A DNA stretch of 64,000 nt from Hemileia vastatrix (lineage: Eukaryota > Basidiomycota > Pucciniomycetes > Pucciniales > Zaghouaniaceae), in assembly GCA_030280995.1 (NCBI GenBank), contig JASXTE010000008.1:12448212-12512211 (forward strand). Direction: 5' to 3'. Below the pieces are notes generated by a model. It was not told the DNA's origin. It ran no database searches and was given only the letters and a program-made list of their open reading frames with translations. Below, one piece after another: positions 44,717-57,233 of the stretch (its first letter is position 1; the number at the start of each line of letters is the position of its first letter). Position numbers and translations under genes: made by a program.

Positions 44717-47700
44717 CACCAAACAATATTTGGGGGGGACTTGCTAGCAAGTCCTCAACTTGAACTTAGATGAAACACAGATGGAGCTCAGACTGAACCT
44801 ATAATGAACTGATACTGAACTTTAATTTGAACTCATATTGGGCTCTTAACCAAGGATGAATGATACTGTGCTGAAAAAACATTGAGAGTTTAATGAAAAA
44901 TTAATAGAAATACAAAGTTGGGGAGCTTAATAATCTGATAAATTCACAGAATTTTTTAATAAAACACAATTTAATGCTACTTTTGAATCTTACTTTATCA
45001 GTAAAAAGACTGAAAATCATAGTACTTATTTCAAAATTATTATTTCTAAGATTTCTAGTGAGTTAATTAATTTTTTGAGAAAAATATAAAATTATATATG
45101 TGGCTCTTTTTTTTGAAGACTCCTTTTAACCCAGAATTTGAAGCTTTGATTTTTAATTTTAACCCATATGACCTTATTCTTTATCTCATGTATTTATATG
45201 TTTTTGTTAATTCAATATAATTATTTTCAATTCAGTTGATTTATCAAAAAAAATATTGAACCATCAAATCTCTTATATTTTTACTTCTAGAATACTGTTA
45301 AACCACATATAACTAAAAAAAAATTATCAATGTGTTTTCTCAATCTCTGACTAAATGAAGTACTCTAAAAAATTACTTATACTAAACAATAATATTTGAG
45401 AAATTATTTGATTATATGTCTGTAAAAAAGTATATCTCTTATAATAGTAGATTTTAGTCCAGCTTTTGAAATTTTTAAATGCAAGTCAATGATTAAAATC
45501 AAAAGGAAACTCATTTTTGAGCTTTTATTTGTTCTGTTTATTCCTCAAATACTAAGTAGTTTTGTAATCAGCATTTAGTTAACATAAAAAATATATGAGA
45601 TTCCAGAACTTTTCATGATTTAGTTCATCAAAATACTATGAAAATATTGTCCATTGGTGAGTGATCTAATTATTTAAAATAATTAATCACTACTCAATGA
45701 ATTTTCCATATGAAAAACTGAAATTCAAACTATAAGTAAGATTTTAAAGATAAAACACAACAAAAAAAGCATAAAATTCTTTTAAATTAATATTAATGCT
45801 TAAGTGTGCTTCCATGCTATATGGTGAGATAATTTCTATTTCCACCTGGAAATAAGCACTATAGATTTTTGAAATTGTTCTCATGTCAAAAAATGTGGTT
45901 CAGGTAAAATTTCAGAGTAAAATAGTGTACAAGAACTGAACTTAATAGGTAGAATTGGTAACTTTTCATCATTATATTAGTTACTAACTGAATAACCACC
46001 ATATGATAATTATCTTGTAAAAAAAACACAATAGGTATTTTGAGTTATACTTGTATAAAAAAGCTAGTTTTAAAGGAATTATATTTTTATTAAAAGAAAT
46101 AATGATGCATATTTTAAATGAATAGACAGAATATTTCAATTATATGTTGTTGATGAACAAATTAAGCAAAAAGTTTCAAGTTTGATTTTGTAGTCTTTGA
46201 AAGAAAGATTTTGACAGGATTAATTCACAACTGAAAATTTACACATACTTTTTAAATAGAATATATGAGTTGATAATTTAAAAATCATTTATTAGGAAAA
46301 TGATATTAACAATGATAGGTAAAAATTATATTATTCTACTATAGAATTTCTAATTCTTTAAAGTAAAATCCCTTTTATATTATATGTAAACAGAAGATTT
46401 TATAAATCTTCTTGTAATTGGCCTTATAAATAAGGAATACTAGAATGAATATATTTTAAAAAAATGAATTTAGATAGAAAATATTTCAACTCATCAGTAC
46501 ATATTTAAAACAGAAACTTGTGCTTAAAATTTGAGTTTTTACAAAAATATATATTTATTTGAAATATGTATATTTAAATTTTTAAAAATTTACTATTTTT
46601 ATCCTATGAGATTTCCCTTTAATTTACACATGAAAATCTAGAAAAAAAATGTGAAGCTTTGAATGATCTATATAATTTGTACTTAAAATGAACAAATTGT
46701 TTTTTTGAGTTAGTATGAATGTAAGAAGAAGATCTGATACCTTTTTTATATGTTATAGTTTTATTATATTTTTTTAGTTATCTTCTTAATCTTTAATGGA
46801 GAAAAAAGAATAATTACATAATATTAGAAAATTAACATCCAAATATTTTTAATAAAAATGTTTCTCCAAAATTATTCATCATTTGTACTTGTTTCCAGAA
46901 ATTTAAAGTGTTTAATATAAATATTTTTGATTTAAGAATATACTTATTTTTACATTTAAAAATATTTGATAGTTTTTTTAAAAAAATTATAAATTTTCTC
47001 ACAGTTTTACTTAGCTTGAACCACAGTTCAAAACAGGATCTCATTGTGAGTTCGATCTAACTTCCAACAAAATTAAGATATATTATTTTTGGAAAATGTA
47101 TATAGTCGTTGAAATGAAAAACTTTAGTAAAAACTGACTCAAAAAGTATTTTCTTTTATTTAATACATTATAGAAAAGATTATGAGAAAGCTAACATACT
47201 CATTTTAATAAATTTTTGGTTATCATGACTAATTATTATTTCATGTACAGTAATCATAGAATATAAAATAAAGCAAAAGGTTTAGTATATATATCAATGT
47301 GTTTCATTTTTAATATTTATTTAAATTTTACTTTGTAATTTAAAAATATTATAAATCTCACTAAAATCTTTCTGAAATAAATTAAAAGCTCTATACATTC
47401 ATCTAATAAAAGAAAAAAATGGCATTAGCTCAAAATTTTAATATAGGCTTTTTTACTTTTCCAACTTGTTTCAAAGGTTTAACCATTTAATTGGCTATAA
47501 ATCTTATGAATATTCTTAATAAACATAATTTAAAGACTTTGTAAAAAATTGAAATAGTATTCAATGGCTAGTTTTTACACTCCTGTAGATTTTCAGTCTC
47601 AATGTTAGGTACTTATTACAATCATTGAATAAACCAAAATCTTGAATGTATTGAGGGGTAAAAATAGAAATAAACCACTTTTACATGTTGTTTTGATTGT

Positions 47701-49337
47701 GGAAAATGAGTGCTGAAATCAGACAAGGTGAAATCTGTTCTACAGCCAAAAGATAAATTCCACCTTCAGTTTTTTCTACCTTGTTTCACATACTTTTGAG
47801 CTCTATACATGCCTTTCTCTGCCTTTGTATTCCTTCTTACTTCGCTCCCATATCTCTTATTTTGATAAACATCCCAAGGAAGTTACAGTAGTATCAAACA
47901 TTCATGAGTAAGTTTTCATACTCCTCACCCCACCTCTTCTACTTTTCACCCCACCCCACTACTCTCGCTTCCCTCCTCATTTATACTCACCCCTTCAACA
48001 CTCCCTCCTTCACCACCCCACCTCTTTCACCTCCCACCTCGACCTTTCCTTACCACCCTTTAACCCACCAAGCCCTTTTTAAGATATTCTAAACCTCTTG
48101 CTTCCAAATCCAACCTTCTTTTCCCCCTTCCCAACCATTTAACCTGAAAATCATCTGGATCCTTTTGCTGCTCAAACAACCTCTTTAGCTTCTCAATTCA
48201 CCCCTTTCTTCCATATAGAGGAAGAGGGGTGAGAGAAAGATAAGTTAAAGTTATTCATAGTGATATGAGATATATAAGGGTTAATAAGGGATTAAAAATG
48301 GTGATATGTGTAACAAATTGATATAGGTGAGGTGAGGTGGTAGGGAGAGGGGTGGAGAAGGGGGATACAAAGGGTGGTGAGGGGAGAGGACTGTGGAGAG
48401 TATCACTAAACTTAAGAGACTGAGAGAGTGTGTTAGGGAAACCATATTTGAAGCACAAAAGAGTAGAGGGAGATTTTTTAGGAAGGATTTTTTAAAGAGA
48501 ATAAATAATATAGATATATAATAAATTATAGAGAATTGAAAATGAAATGGAATGAAACAAAAAAAAACTTATAACTATTGTGAAAAACTTTTTAGTTATA
48601 TACTTTATTCTTTTTGAAATTTGACACTTATTTTTTTTTATAATGAAGGTAATGGTAAATTATTTTTTTGAAAAATAGTGACAATAAAATATTTTTATAT
48701 CTTAAATTATGGTATAAATATTAATTTTTTTGAATTGTACATTTAAATAAAATATTTTTACCATCAATTTTGTACTTTATGTAGCTTCTAATAATACTTT
48801 AAAGCTTGAGAAAGACTTAAGAATATATAATTGTACAACGAGATCAAATATATACTTCAGGAAATTTTTACTTATAAAATTTTGATGAAAATTATCATTT
48901 TAATAATTTTTTTTCTTGAATAACTTTTTATAGTATTGGGATATTCCTTTATAAATTGATTTGTGAAAAATCTTGTAAAATCATGCAAAAGGGATTTAGT
49001 TCAATTTATACAACAATTTTTATATTTTTTAAGAAAAAACAAAAAACATGATTTTTCACAATCCTATGTATGTGGCAACTTTTTTTTTTTTGGTAGTGGG
49101 GTTCACTTACCTCAATATTCCTACAAAAACTCTAATAATTCAAGCATCAAGATTTGTTTTTCTAATTATCAACTGTGCTTCAATAAATTTTTTAATTAAT
49201 TCCAAGTTGTGTTCAAATTAAAATACATATTTCCTCATGATTGTTTTAACACCACCTCAATGTGTGCTCAATTAGATATGAATTTGGGTTCATGTTTTCA
49301 GACTTGCTAGCAAGTCTACCTCCCATATTGCGTGGTG
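44717..49337. mobile_element. CACTA-like element, 4.6 kb
   Basis: Left end CACCAAACAATATTTGGGG with GGACTTGCTAGCAAGTCC, right end GACTTGCTAGCAAGTCT with CCCATATTGCGTGGTG, flanked by AAA (44714-44716, 49338-49340). Subterminal GAACTTAGATG/GAACTGATACTGAACT and CTCAATGTGTGCTCAATTAG match both halves of the 261-bp MITEs. So MITEs and this element are one family. The interior is very AT-rich; no transposase can be recognised on either strand, hence either non-autonomous or fully decayed. Confidence 0.75.
47760..48480. repeat. Pyrimidine-rich then purine-rich block
   Basis: 47760-48215 is C/T-rich on the plus strand (CACCCCACC, CCTCCTTCACCACC), and 48215-48480 is G/A-rich (GGTGAGGTGAGGTGG, GGGAGAGGGGTGGAG). 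The switch could let the strands pair partly as a large imperfect hairpin. Small open frames here reflect composition, not genes. Confidence 0.5.
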
Positions 49338-49340
49338 AAA

Positions 49341-50319
49341 TAAATGAATTTTTTATGAGAATTTTAATAAGCTATTATGAAACTAGGGCTTGGAGTATAT
49401 CACTTGTGAAGAATTTGGGATGTTTAAGTGATATTTTGTGGGTAATTAAAATTGTTAAAAATGATTAAAATACATTGACGCCCACTGTACAGCTTGTAAA
49501 TAGAGGATACAGATAATAAAAACCCTCTGGTACCATTTGGGTACTCTCAATCATTTTTAAACAAGGAACCAATGTAGGATACAAGAGTAGTTATTTTTTC
49601 ACATCAAATATCAAGAACTTAAAATTATGAGTATAGTATTTGGATACCTTCTTTAAATTTTCAGTTTCATTTGATAACATATAGCAAGAAAGTGCTGATT
49701 AATATCTTGGAGCTTACAAAAATCCAAAACCTATTTAAGTTCCTAAAAAGAATCTTGAATAATGCACTTATTTTAAGTTAGGAGTTTTAAAAAATAATTT
49801 ATATATTCTCATAATAAGCTTTATTTTAAATAAAAATTTTGGTATATATATAATTTTTGGACTTTGAAAAATTACTTATGAATATTTTCAGTTATAATAG
49901 GAATTCAGCTAAAAAACTATTTAAGGTTACTATGAAATAATTTCAAAATTCTGAGAAAATAATTGTGTCACTGAATACATTTTCAAAATAATTTTGATGG
50001 AGCCACTGATCTCCTAGTAAAGATGATTTGCATATACATGTGATATTTCTCAATATTCATTAATTGGATTGTGTATCCTTTAAACCATTTATGTTCATTA
50101 ATAATCTTTCTCATTTTTCAAAATGATGAGTTTCTTGAAATGTCTTGGTAAATATAAGATTTCAATTGAAAAAATATATCATATATGATAATTGATTATT
50201 GGGGAACAAATGAAAAAGGCAATGCTTTAGTGAGGAAGAAAAAAAATTAAATTATTTCTATATTTGCCTCAAAGAAAATTTAAAAAATTGAACATCTCTT
50301 GGAAATGAAAATTAAAAAT
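49341..50319. other. AT-rich spacer
   Basis: Nothing recognisable between the CACTA-like element and E1. Confidence 0.4.
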
Positions 50320-50412
50320 AGGGGGGAGTTAGTTCTGGAAAATATGCACTTATCTATCTGCAGATTTTTGAAAAACCCTAGCCCCAACATTGGTGGATTT
50401 CAAAATGATATA

Positions 50413-51562
50413 TGTCAGTGTATCTAGTATTTAAGTATGATTTAATAGTATTTATTAATGTTCCTACTACTTTTTAATAAATGATTTAGTGATTAAACCT
50501 CAGGGGAAGACTAATAAAATAGTTGTACTCTAAAACTCACAATACTTGGATTTAAATGTGTGCTAGTGGTGGAAAATAGATGAATATAATATAGTTATAG
50601 CTTATATAAAGATAATATCAATTTTTAATGGCATTATAATATATCTTTGAATAATAATAATTGTGTTATAATGTTTATTTGAATTGTAGTAAGTGAATGA
50701 TGTCTAATAACCATCAAAATCCACTGGAGTGCACAGACCTTCAATCCAGATGATGTCACTGCTATCCCCGGAAATTACAGCACTTTGAGGGCCCATCACC
50801 TCCCCATGGCGTCCACTTCAAGCAGATTCAACACCCAGACCTCCAGTAAGGACCCTCCATCACAATTAATGATAACACAGACCCATACCATAAATAGAAA
50901 ATCTAGATAAAAGTGGATACCATAAAGAAACAGGTAAAATAACTCAACCAAAGAGAATATAATGAAACCCAAATCATATAAAGGAAACAAATGAAATTTC
51001 CAAGTCCCCAATAACATCCCCAAGAATCCATATAAACCCAGAAATGACCCTCAACCCATAAATCCGTGAATATCCATCCAAGGAAGCAGATTAAGTTGTC
51101 CAGACTGAGTGTATGTGCCTGAAATAGATGTATATGCTTCTGTAGGCATTGTGAGTCCACTGGATACGTCCATATGACCTAAAATAAGCAGAAAAATAAA
51201 GGTTATAGGCTATTAAGAGGCTAAAACCCACTTATATACCTAAATATACATAATATACTGCATATTTCACTGAATATGAGATTTATGTATTCATATAAGG
51301 TTATGTATGTCAATAATTACATAATATCACTTAAGATAAGTATATTATGACTCCATTAACACCTTAATAAGTATTATTAGGCTATGGATAAGCTATTTAA
51401 ACTACTATAATTTATATTATAGAGTAATAATTATATATATATGTAATATAATCATATATATTATTGTTTTAACCTTATTTTTAAGATATAAGCTTAATGT
51501 ACTTAAGATTATCTTATTTTAAGTATAAGAAATACTCAGTCCTAGGGATATCTAGGCTGACA
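50413..51562 (+). mobile_element. Solo LTR, TGTCAG family, copy 2
   Basis: Starts TGTCAGTGTATCTAG and ends ATATCTAGGCTGACA with ATATA on both sides (50408-50412, 51563-51567). E2 shows the empty site: CATTTCAAAATTGAAATAAG without the insert. Confidence 0.92.
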
Positions 51563-51784
51563 ATATAAGTCACTTATTTCACTCAAATGTGAATTTCTCA
51601 ATCAAAAGTGATGATTTCACAATAAAGCCCCATTTCATTAATTTGTCAGCATCATCTCAATTATATGAAGCACTCTGAAGAATAACTCTTTATGACTCAA
51701 AGAATTGTAAAACATTTAATTTTTAATACCATATAAGAGTCATCCCTTCCTCACTCTCAAATTACCATAAATTACATCAAGAGA

Positions 51785-52946
51785 TGAATTTCATAGCTCT
51801 TGATCTGCTCTTGGAATATAATCTTGAAAACTTTTTCATTTTTTAATCATAAATTTCCAGTCAATGTTACATTCTTCCCTGAAAGCATCAATTACTTCAT
51901 ACCCCCAAGTAAACCATCCAAGCCGTTATTAATCTATCTTTTCCCAGTTTCAGATATTAGTTCAGGACTTCTCAAGAATTTTTAATTAAATTTTTTGAGC
52001 TAGTTCAGGATCACCCTGTCTTTCACAATAATTCGCAAAAACAACAACATGATCATTTAATTCAATTGGACATGACACTATGTTGTTTTGGTTCAAATGG
52101 TAATGGTGCTAACTTGAGATTTTTGGAAAATGTCTTTAATTTATGTTATGGTTCTGTTAAAACTTACACAAAATGATGCATCACTGCTATAAACTCCTTG
52201 GAATCTCAACTTCTCACCTGGCCAACAAAAGAAAGGCAGCTTGAATTATCTCAGGTTATGCAAGAAGAGGGTTTTGTTGATGTTAATACTATTCCTTTGA
52301 GTCAGAAACCTGCTCAATGTGGAAAAAATTGATTTGTCTGAAAAATGATTCCCTTCATTATTTTCCATACTTACACAATCAAATATCTTTTTTATAGGTA
52401 TTAAATTTTAGTTCAGATTATATGTGATGTCAACAAAAAATTGATATTTATATTTTCTGGATATCCTGGATCATGTGATAACTTCTACATCTTCCAAAAA
52501 ATTTAAATTTAAAGAGAACTTGAAAAACTCTTTGATGAAGCTTTGTATCTTCTAGAAGATTCTTCTTATGTAAACGGAAAGTATATACTTCCTTTTTTTG
52601 GGGAGCAGCTTCAGACAACAGTCACAATTACAAGTTCAACAATCATTTGGAAAAGTGAAGAGCCTGTATTAAACATTATACTGGAATATTGAAATGTCTT
52701 TTTTCTAGTTTTAAGGAATTAAGAAGTGCTCTTAGAAATAAATAAAAAATTTAGGCAGTGATAAACTGGATTCTGTGTTTGACTATAATTCATAACCTAC
52801 TTGCTGACCTCAAAGATCAATGGTTAGAGCTTTATGAAGTTGAAGAAGAAAAACCACCTCCCAATATGTCCAACACTTCTACTTCTGAAGACACTAGAAT
52901 AAGGGCAAGAACCCTTCCAATCAAACCAGCACATTGGGAGACTTAG
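51785..52946 (+). pseudogene. PIF/Harbinger transposase of E1, degraded
   Basis: Plus-strand pieces follow the HARBI1/DDE_Tnp_4 pattern: ANLRFLENVFNLCYGSVKTY, then LLTWPTKERQLELSQVMQEE, GFVDVNTIPLSQKPAQCG (where GxxDGTxIPL carries the first Asp), IFSGYPGSCDNFYIFQK, ALYLLEDSSYVNGKYILPFF (second Asp) and WILCLTIIHNLLADLKDQW, the C-terminal LHN motif. In E2 the same site reads GCIGFVNGTTIPLSQR, closer to the consensus but with Asn for Asp. Stops and frame changes near 52170, 52330, 52400-52430 and 52500 make it inactive. Confidence 0.8.
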
Positions 52947-54649
52947 CTTTAATTTAATCTATAATTATTTATAATCTCATTTGATTTTCATCCACTATTA
53001 CTACAAGTAAATTCATTCTTTCTGAATTTATACATTGATATCTTTTTGAAAATCTTCTAAAATCACCCTTATCTTTTTTTCACATCATCAAACCATTCTA
53101 TATACTCATCACTCACTAATTCACTAATTAATAATAGCTTCCTTCCTACTCCTGATATCATACCTTCACAAGATCTTTTGCTTATTTTGACTTTCTATAA
53201 TCTTTTCTCTGTTCCCAAATAGATCCATCATCATCTTCATCTGTCGATTTTCCTTTAGTTTTTTTCTTTGTCTAACTGATCCTGTACTAGTAATTTGACT
53301 AATTTTTCTGATTTACAATTCTTTTTAGTTAATTAATTAGAATGAAAGATTAGTATCTATAATCCAAATCTACTCTACATCCTGAAACTTACAATTACTT
53401 TCTATACCCAAATCACATAAATGTTGTGAATGTTTCTAAGCTAGTAAATTATGTTTGGTGATCAGTTTGGCTCTTCTCTTTTTTCAGAAAATTTCAAAGC
53501 CACAAGGCTCTATACCTAAAATGTGTTCATCTGTTGAATCTTCATAATAAATCTTTTTAGTTTGAGAGCTTTCTTATTCTGTTATTCTTGATGGTTTAAC
53601 AGTTTTCATCTTTAGTGCCTCTATAATATCCATAAAAAAACATTGACTTTTGTTATTCTACCTTATCTTCTTTTTTTTAATCAGTCTGAAATTTTGATGA
53701 TTCAAACTTCTTTGAAGGGTCTGGTTTGAAAATAAGGAAATCACATCTTTTATGGTGCCAACTTTAGCTTTGTAAACTTACACTCTTTCTCTGACTTTCT
53801 GTATTCTTAACACAATATTAATCTAAATCTTCACATGGAGTTCAATGCTTTCTGTATTCTTAAGTGAGCCAATAGCAATGTGCCTTGTAATTTCTCCAAG
53901 TAGATGAAGAAGATGTACTACTCATTCAATTAAATTATAAATCACTTGGTAAGGCTTTGGGATTGAAATATAACTATTATCAAAAGAATCGAAGTGTTTC
54001 TTTCTGGTTAAAGTGTTCTTGTGATTAAATTTTCACCAGATAGCCTTGAAGCACAAGAACATTTATTTACTTGGTTGGTCCTGTTTTTTTTATCAAAATT
54101 TAATTAAGAAGTTCTATGAAAATCTGGAAAATTTTCAATATCATGTTTTTAATTTAAAATTCATGCATGTAAGTGCATAAGTTTTTATTTCTCTAATTTG
54201 AAAATTACATTGATTCAATTTTATAAGTATAACATAATATAAATTTCTTTTTTTCTAACTTTTCTCTTAAATTTTTATGTCAAAAAAATGTCAATACCTC
54301 CCCCTGAATTTTATCCTGGTACGGGATGCTGATTCTAAACATCAATTTAAATGCATAAATAAAAGATGTACAAGTCTTTCAGAGCCAAAAATAAATATAA
54401 AGTAATTAGATTTAAGGAAATATATGTGATTCAAAACTATATTCAAGAAAATGTGAAGCAAATTAATATATATACATGAATTACAGTAGCATTGCCTAAA
54501 AGCTAAAACCCTCAAGTAAGTTAAGTGTTTGGATGACTTGTATACATAAAATTATGACATTGAAAGAGAAAATTGGAAGCTCTTCTTAGATCTCAAGTTT
54601 TGCATGTCTACCTAGATATTTTGATTCAACAGAAAATTCTTTTCTTACC
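52947..54649. other. Non-coding part of E1 after transposase
   Basis: AT-rich and without recognisable coding sequence. 54200-54400 (TTTCTTTTTTTCTAAC, CCTGAATTTTATCCTGGTA) matches E2 around 61830-61915 in reverse, so E2 lost about 1.8 kb between these points. Confidence 0.5.
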
Positions 54650-55560
54650 TTGCTTACATGATATGTTAAGTCTTGATTTATCTGAATTGAGCCCCTAAAT
54701 GGTGGAGGTTACTTCATGATTCCAAACCAGGGGAAGCTGTTGTTGTTTGATGGTTGTATCTAGATGAATTTCAAACTGTTTCAATATTTATTTTTTGTAA
54801 ACCAATGTTGATAATATATTTGTGATGTGAAAGTTATAAACCATGTCCTTTAAGTAGCTTTTGAGATGGAACTGGGCAACCTGTTTTATGGTTGATGTAA
54901 GAGAAGAGACCAAAGGTAAGAGAATTTGAGTCATTTGTGCCCATGTTATTCTTGTCATGAAATCCTCCATAAGTAATGGAAAAATTAGAAGAGAATATAT
55001 CACTTTTATCAGAAATGCACCATTCAGCAACTGAATAACTAGGTAGTCCCAATTGATTTCAAGTTCATTATTATTTTGAAAAGAAGAGATACATAATTTC
55101 TGAAAACTATTTGCCAAAAATGAAGTAAAAGAACCCAATGTATTCCACATTTTAAAATCTTCTTCCATTTCTTCAGATCTAATCTTCCTAAGCAAGGAAT
55201 ATATACCTAAAGATATTATTAAAGTAAGAATGAGAATGAAATAATTAATTAAAAAAAATTATACATACCAAATGAAATTCCTTTAAAATATTCTGGTCTC
55301 CATATAAGGCCAATCATAATCCCTTCATAGTTGCTTTTATTATTTAAAGGTTTCCTAACCAAAGCCTTTTGATATAAAGTAAAGATAAGATCTGAAAATC
55401 AATTAAACATTTCATCTTGAGCTCCATTAAAATAATAAGCCTGTAAGATAAATTGAGGTTTGAAGCTATTACTGACAACCACTATAACTTGGTCACCATC
55501 ATCTTTTGGTAAGGCTTGTATATTTTTTAAAAATTTTTTTTGATTTTTTTTTAAAAAAAC
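54650..55560 (-). pseudogene. TET/JBP-like 2OG-Fe(II) dioxygenase of E1, degraded
   Basis: TET/JBP enzymes oxidise thymine or 5-methylcytosine in DNA. Reading leftward from about 55530: KDDGDQVIVVVSNSFKPQ, FILQAYYFNG, FSDLIFTLYQKALVRKPLNN, IGLIWRPEYFKGISFG, a GT-AG intron (about 55275-55199), KIRSEEMEEDFKMWN, then after a frameshift FSSNFSITYGGFHDKNNMG, TFGLFSYINHKTGCPVP and near 54730 NHQTTTAS. This order matches the fungal Tet-like family as I know it. The H-x-D iron site reads N-M-G, so both ligands are changed; the distal His seems kept. At least one stop near 55400. MITE C lies just upstream. The gene sits convergent to the transposase. Confidence 0.65.
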
Positions 55561-55561
55561 C

Positions 55562-55774
55562 CACCAGAAAAAAAACATGGGCACCTGATAGAAGGCCCCA
55601 ATTCCTATCTTTGACTTAACTCAATTTCAGCTCAGCTAAAACTCTTCTGGAAAGACTTCCCTCTGGAAAATGAACACACTAGCTTGTGCAAAATCAAATC
55701 AAATTTACTGTTAAATCAAAACTGAATATAAAGATAGAAGCCTGCTAGTAGGTTCGACTTTGTTTTTTGTGGTG
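55562..55774 (-). mobile_element. 213-bp MITE C, copy 1
   Basis: Begins CACCAGAAAAAAAACATGGG and ends TTGTTTTTTGTGGTG; both inner TIRs hold a CCTGATAG/CCTGCTAGTAGG block. It is the reverse complement of 56950-57162, of equal length. The CACCA ends and central GCTAG recall the CACTA-like family. No clear target duplication. Confidence 0.65.
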
Positions 55775-55984
55775 ATTGAATTTGAAAAATTTGATACCTG
55801 TTAGGTGACCCAAAAAAGCTTCATAAAATTTTTTTTCTTTCAAGATTTTCTTCTGATTTTGGAATATATTTTCTTTATTTGTTAGAGATGAGACTGAAGA
55901 GGAAGAAAGTAAATTAAGATATCATAATGAAGAAGAACTGTATTTATCATTGTTAATTTGAGTTGATATTGACATCATTTTATA

Positions 55985-56680
55985 ATGCCTCTGAAACCCC
56001 CCAAAAAGTCCACAAAATTTTTCAAAAAACACCACCAAACCGTAAGAAAAACCTATTAAAAACACCACCAAAAAATGATACAAATACCGCCAAAAAATGT
56101 AAAAAAAAACCTCCTAAAAATTGAAAAAATATTTACCAAACAATAGCACAAATTTCAGCCAAGCAATAGCAAATAAAGCTCAAAAAATCAAAAAAAAACA
56201 CCAAAAAAAGAAAAAAAGCTTCCATAAAGAGTGAAAATGTTTCCAAAGTATAGAGAAAAACACCACCAAAAAAATCTAAAAAAAGTTAAAAAAAATTCAA
56301 ATAATTCTGCCAAAAACTTTAAAAAAGCTTCAAAAAATATCAAAAAACTCTTCCAAAAAATAGAAAAAAATTCCACCAAAAACACTAGAAATGCTGCCAA
56401 ACAATAGAAAAAAATTCCACTAAAAACCCTAAAAGCACTGCCAAAAAAAGTGAAAAATTCTGCCAAACTATAGCAAAAACCTTAGCCAAATGAAATCAAA
56501 AAATGTCTTCAAAATTGCTAAAGACAATTCCAAAAAGTGCTGCCAAAAACACACAAAAAACCACCAAGAAAAAGCAAAAAACTCTGTTAAAAAATTTAAA
56601 AAAAAGCCCCCAAAGAATAATGAAGAATTCACCTAAAAAATACTAAAAACACTGCCAAAATATGCCAAAAAATTCCTGAA
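55985..56680. repeat. Degenerate A-rich minisatellite, about 33 bp unit
   Basis: Units built around GCCAAAAAATAGAAAAAAATTCCACC alternate for about 700 bases, best kept at 56220-56470. On the minus strand this reads as an 11-residue Phe-rich repeat, an artefact of composition. It lies between the two MITE C copies. Confidence 0.7.
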
Positions 56681-56949
56681 AAGTGTTTGAGGGATAGGGG
56701 AGACAGAGAATGAAGGTACTGTTAATTTTTTGAGACACAGGGAGAGTTTATGACTGAAAAATTATGCAATAAGGAAAAATTTGAAATTTGAAATTGCAGA
56801 GGGAGAGGAAACAAACAAAGTGAATAAACCAGAAATTATCATTGAAAATGCAAAATTACTACTACAAATATGCTGTTTGAAGTTACAGAGAGGGGAAGAA
56901 ATGAATATAATCAGTAAAAAAATATTTTAATTGCGAACATGAACCAAAT

Positions 56950-57162
56950 CACCACAAAAACTGAAGTGGCACTTGCTAGCAGGTGCCTATCCTTATATTC
57001 AGTTTTGATTTAAGAGTAGATTTTATTTTATGTTGCACAAGCTAGTGTGCTCATTTTTCAGTGCATAGTCTTTCCAGAAGAATTATAGCTGAACTGAAAT
57101 TGTGTTAAGTCAAAGATAGGGATTGGCACCTGCTATCATGTTGCCCATTTTTTTTTTCTGGA
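56950..57162 (+). mobile_element. 213-bp MITE C, copy 2
   Basis: Inverted relative to copy 1: CACCACAAAAACTGAAGTGG, GCTAGCAGGTGCC, a shared middle (ATATTCAGTTTTGATTTAA, CTTTCCAGAAGAATTATAGC), and the end TGCCCATTTTTTTTTTCTGG. AAT occurs on both sides. Confidence 0.7.
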
Positions 57163-57233
57163 AATCATTAAAAAAAACAATCAATTGAAAAGTTAAAGAC
57201 TTTTTTTAATGTCATCATAATATTGGCACTTTA

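Noticed and set aside
44717..49337. CACTA transposase inside the 4.6-kb element
   Set aside because: No transposase motif could be recognised in any frame; the small ORFs are composition artefacts.
56188..56466. 92-residue Phe-rich ORF with 11-residue repeat
   Set aside because: Product of the A-rich 33-bp minisatellite read in reverse.
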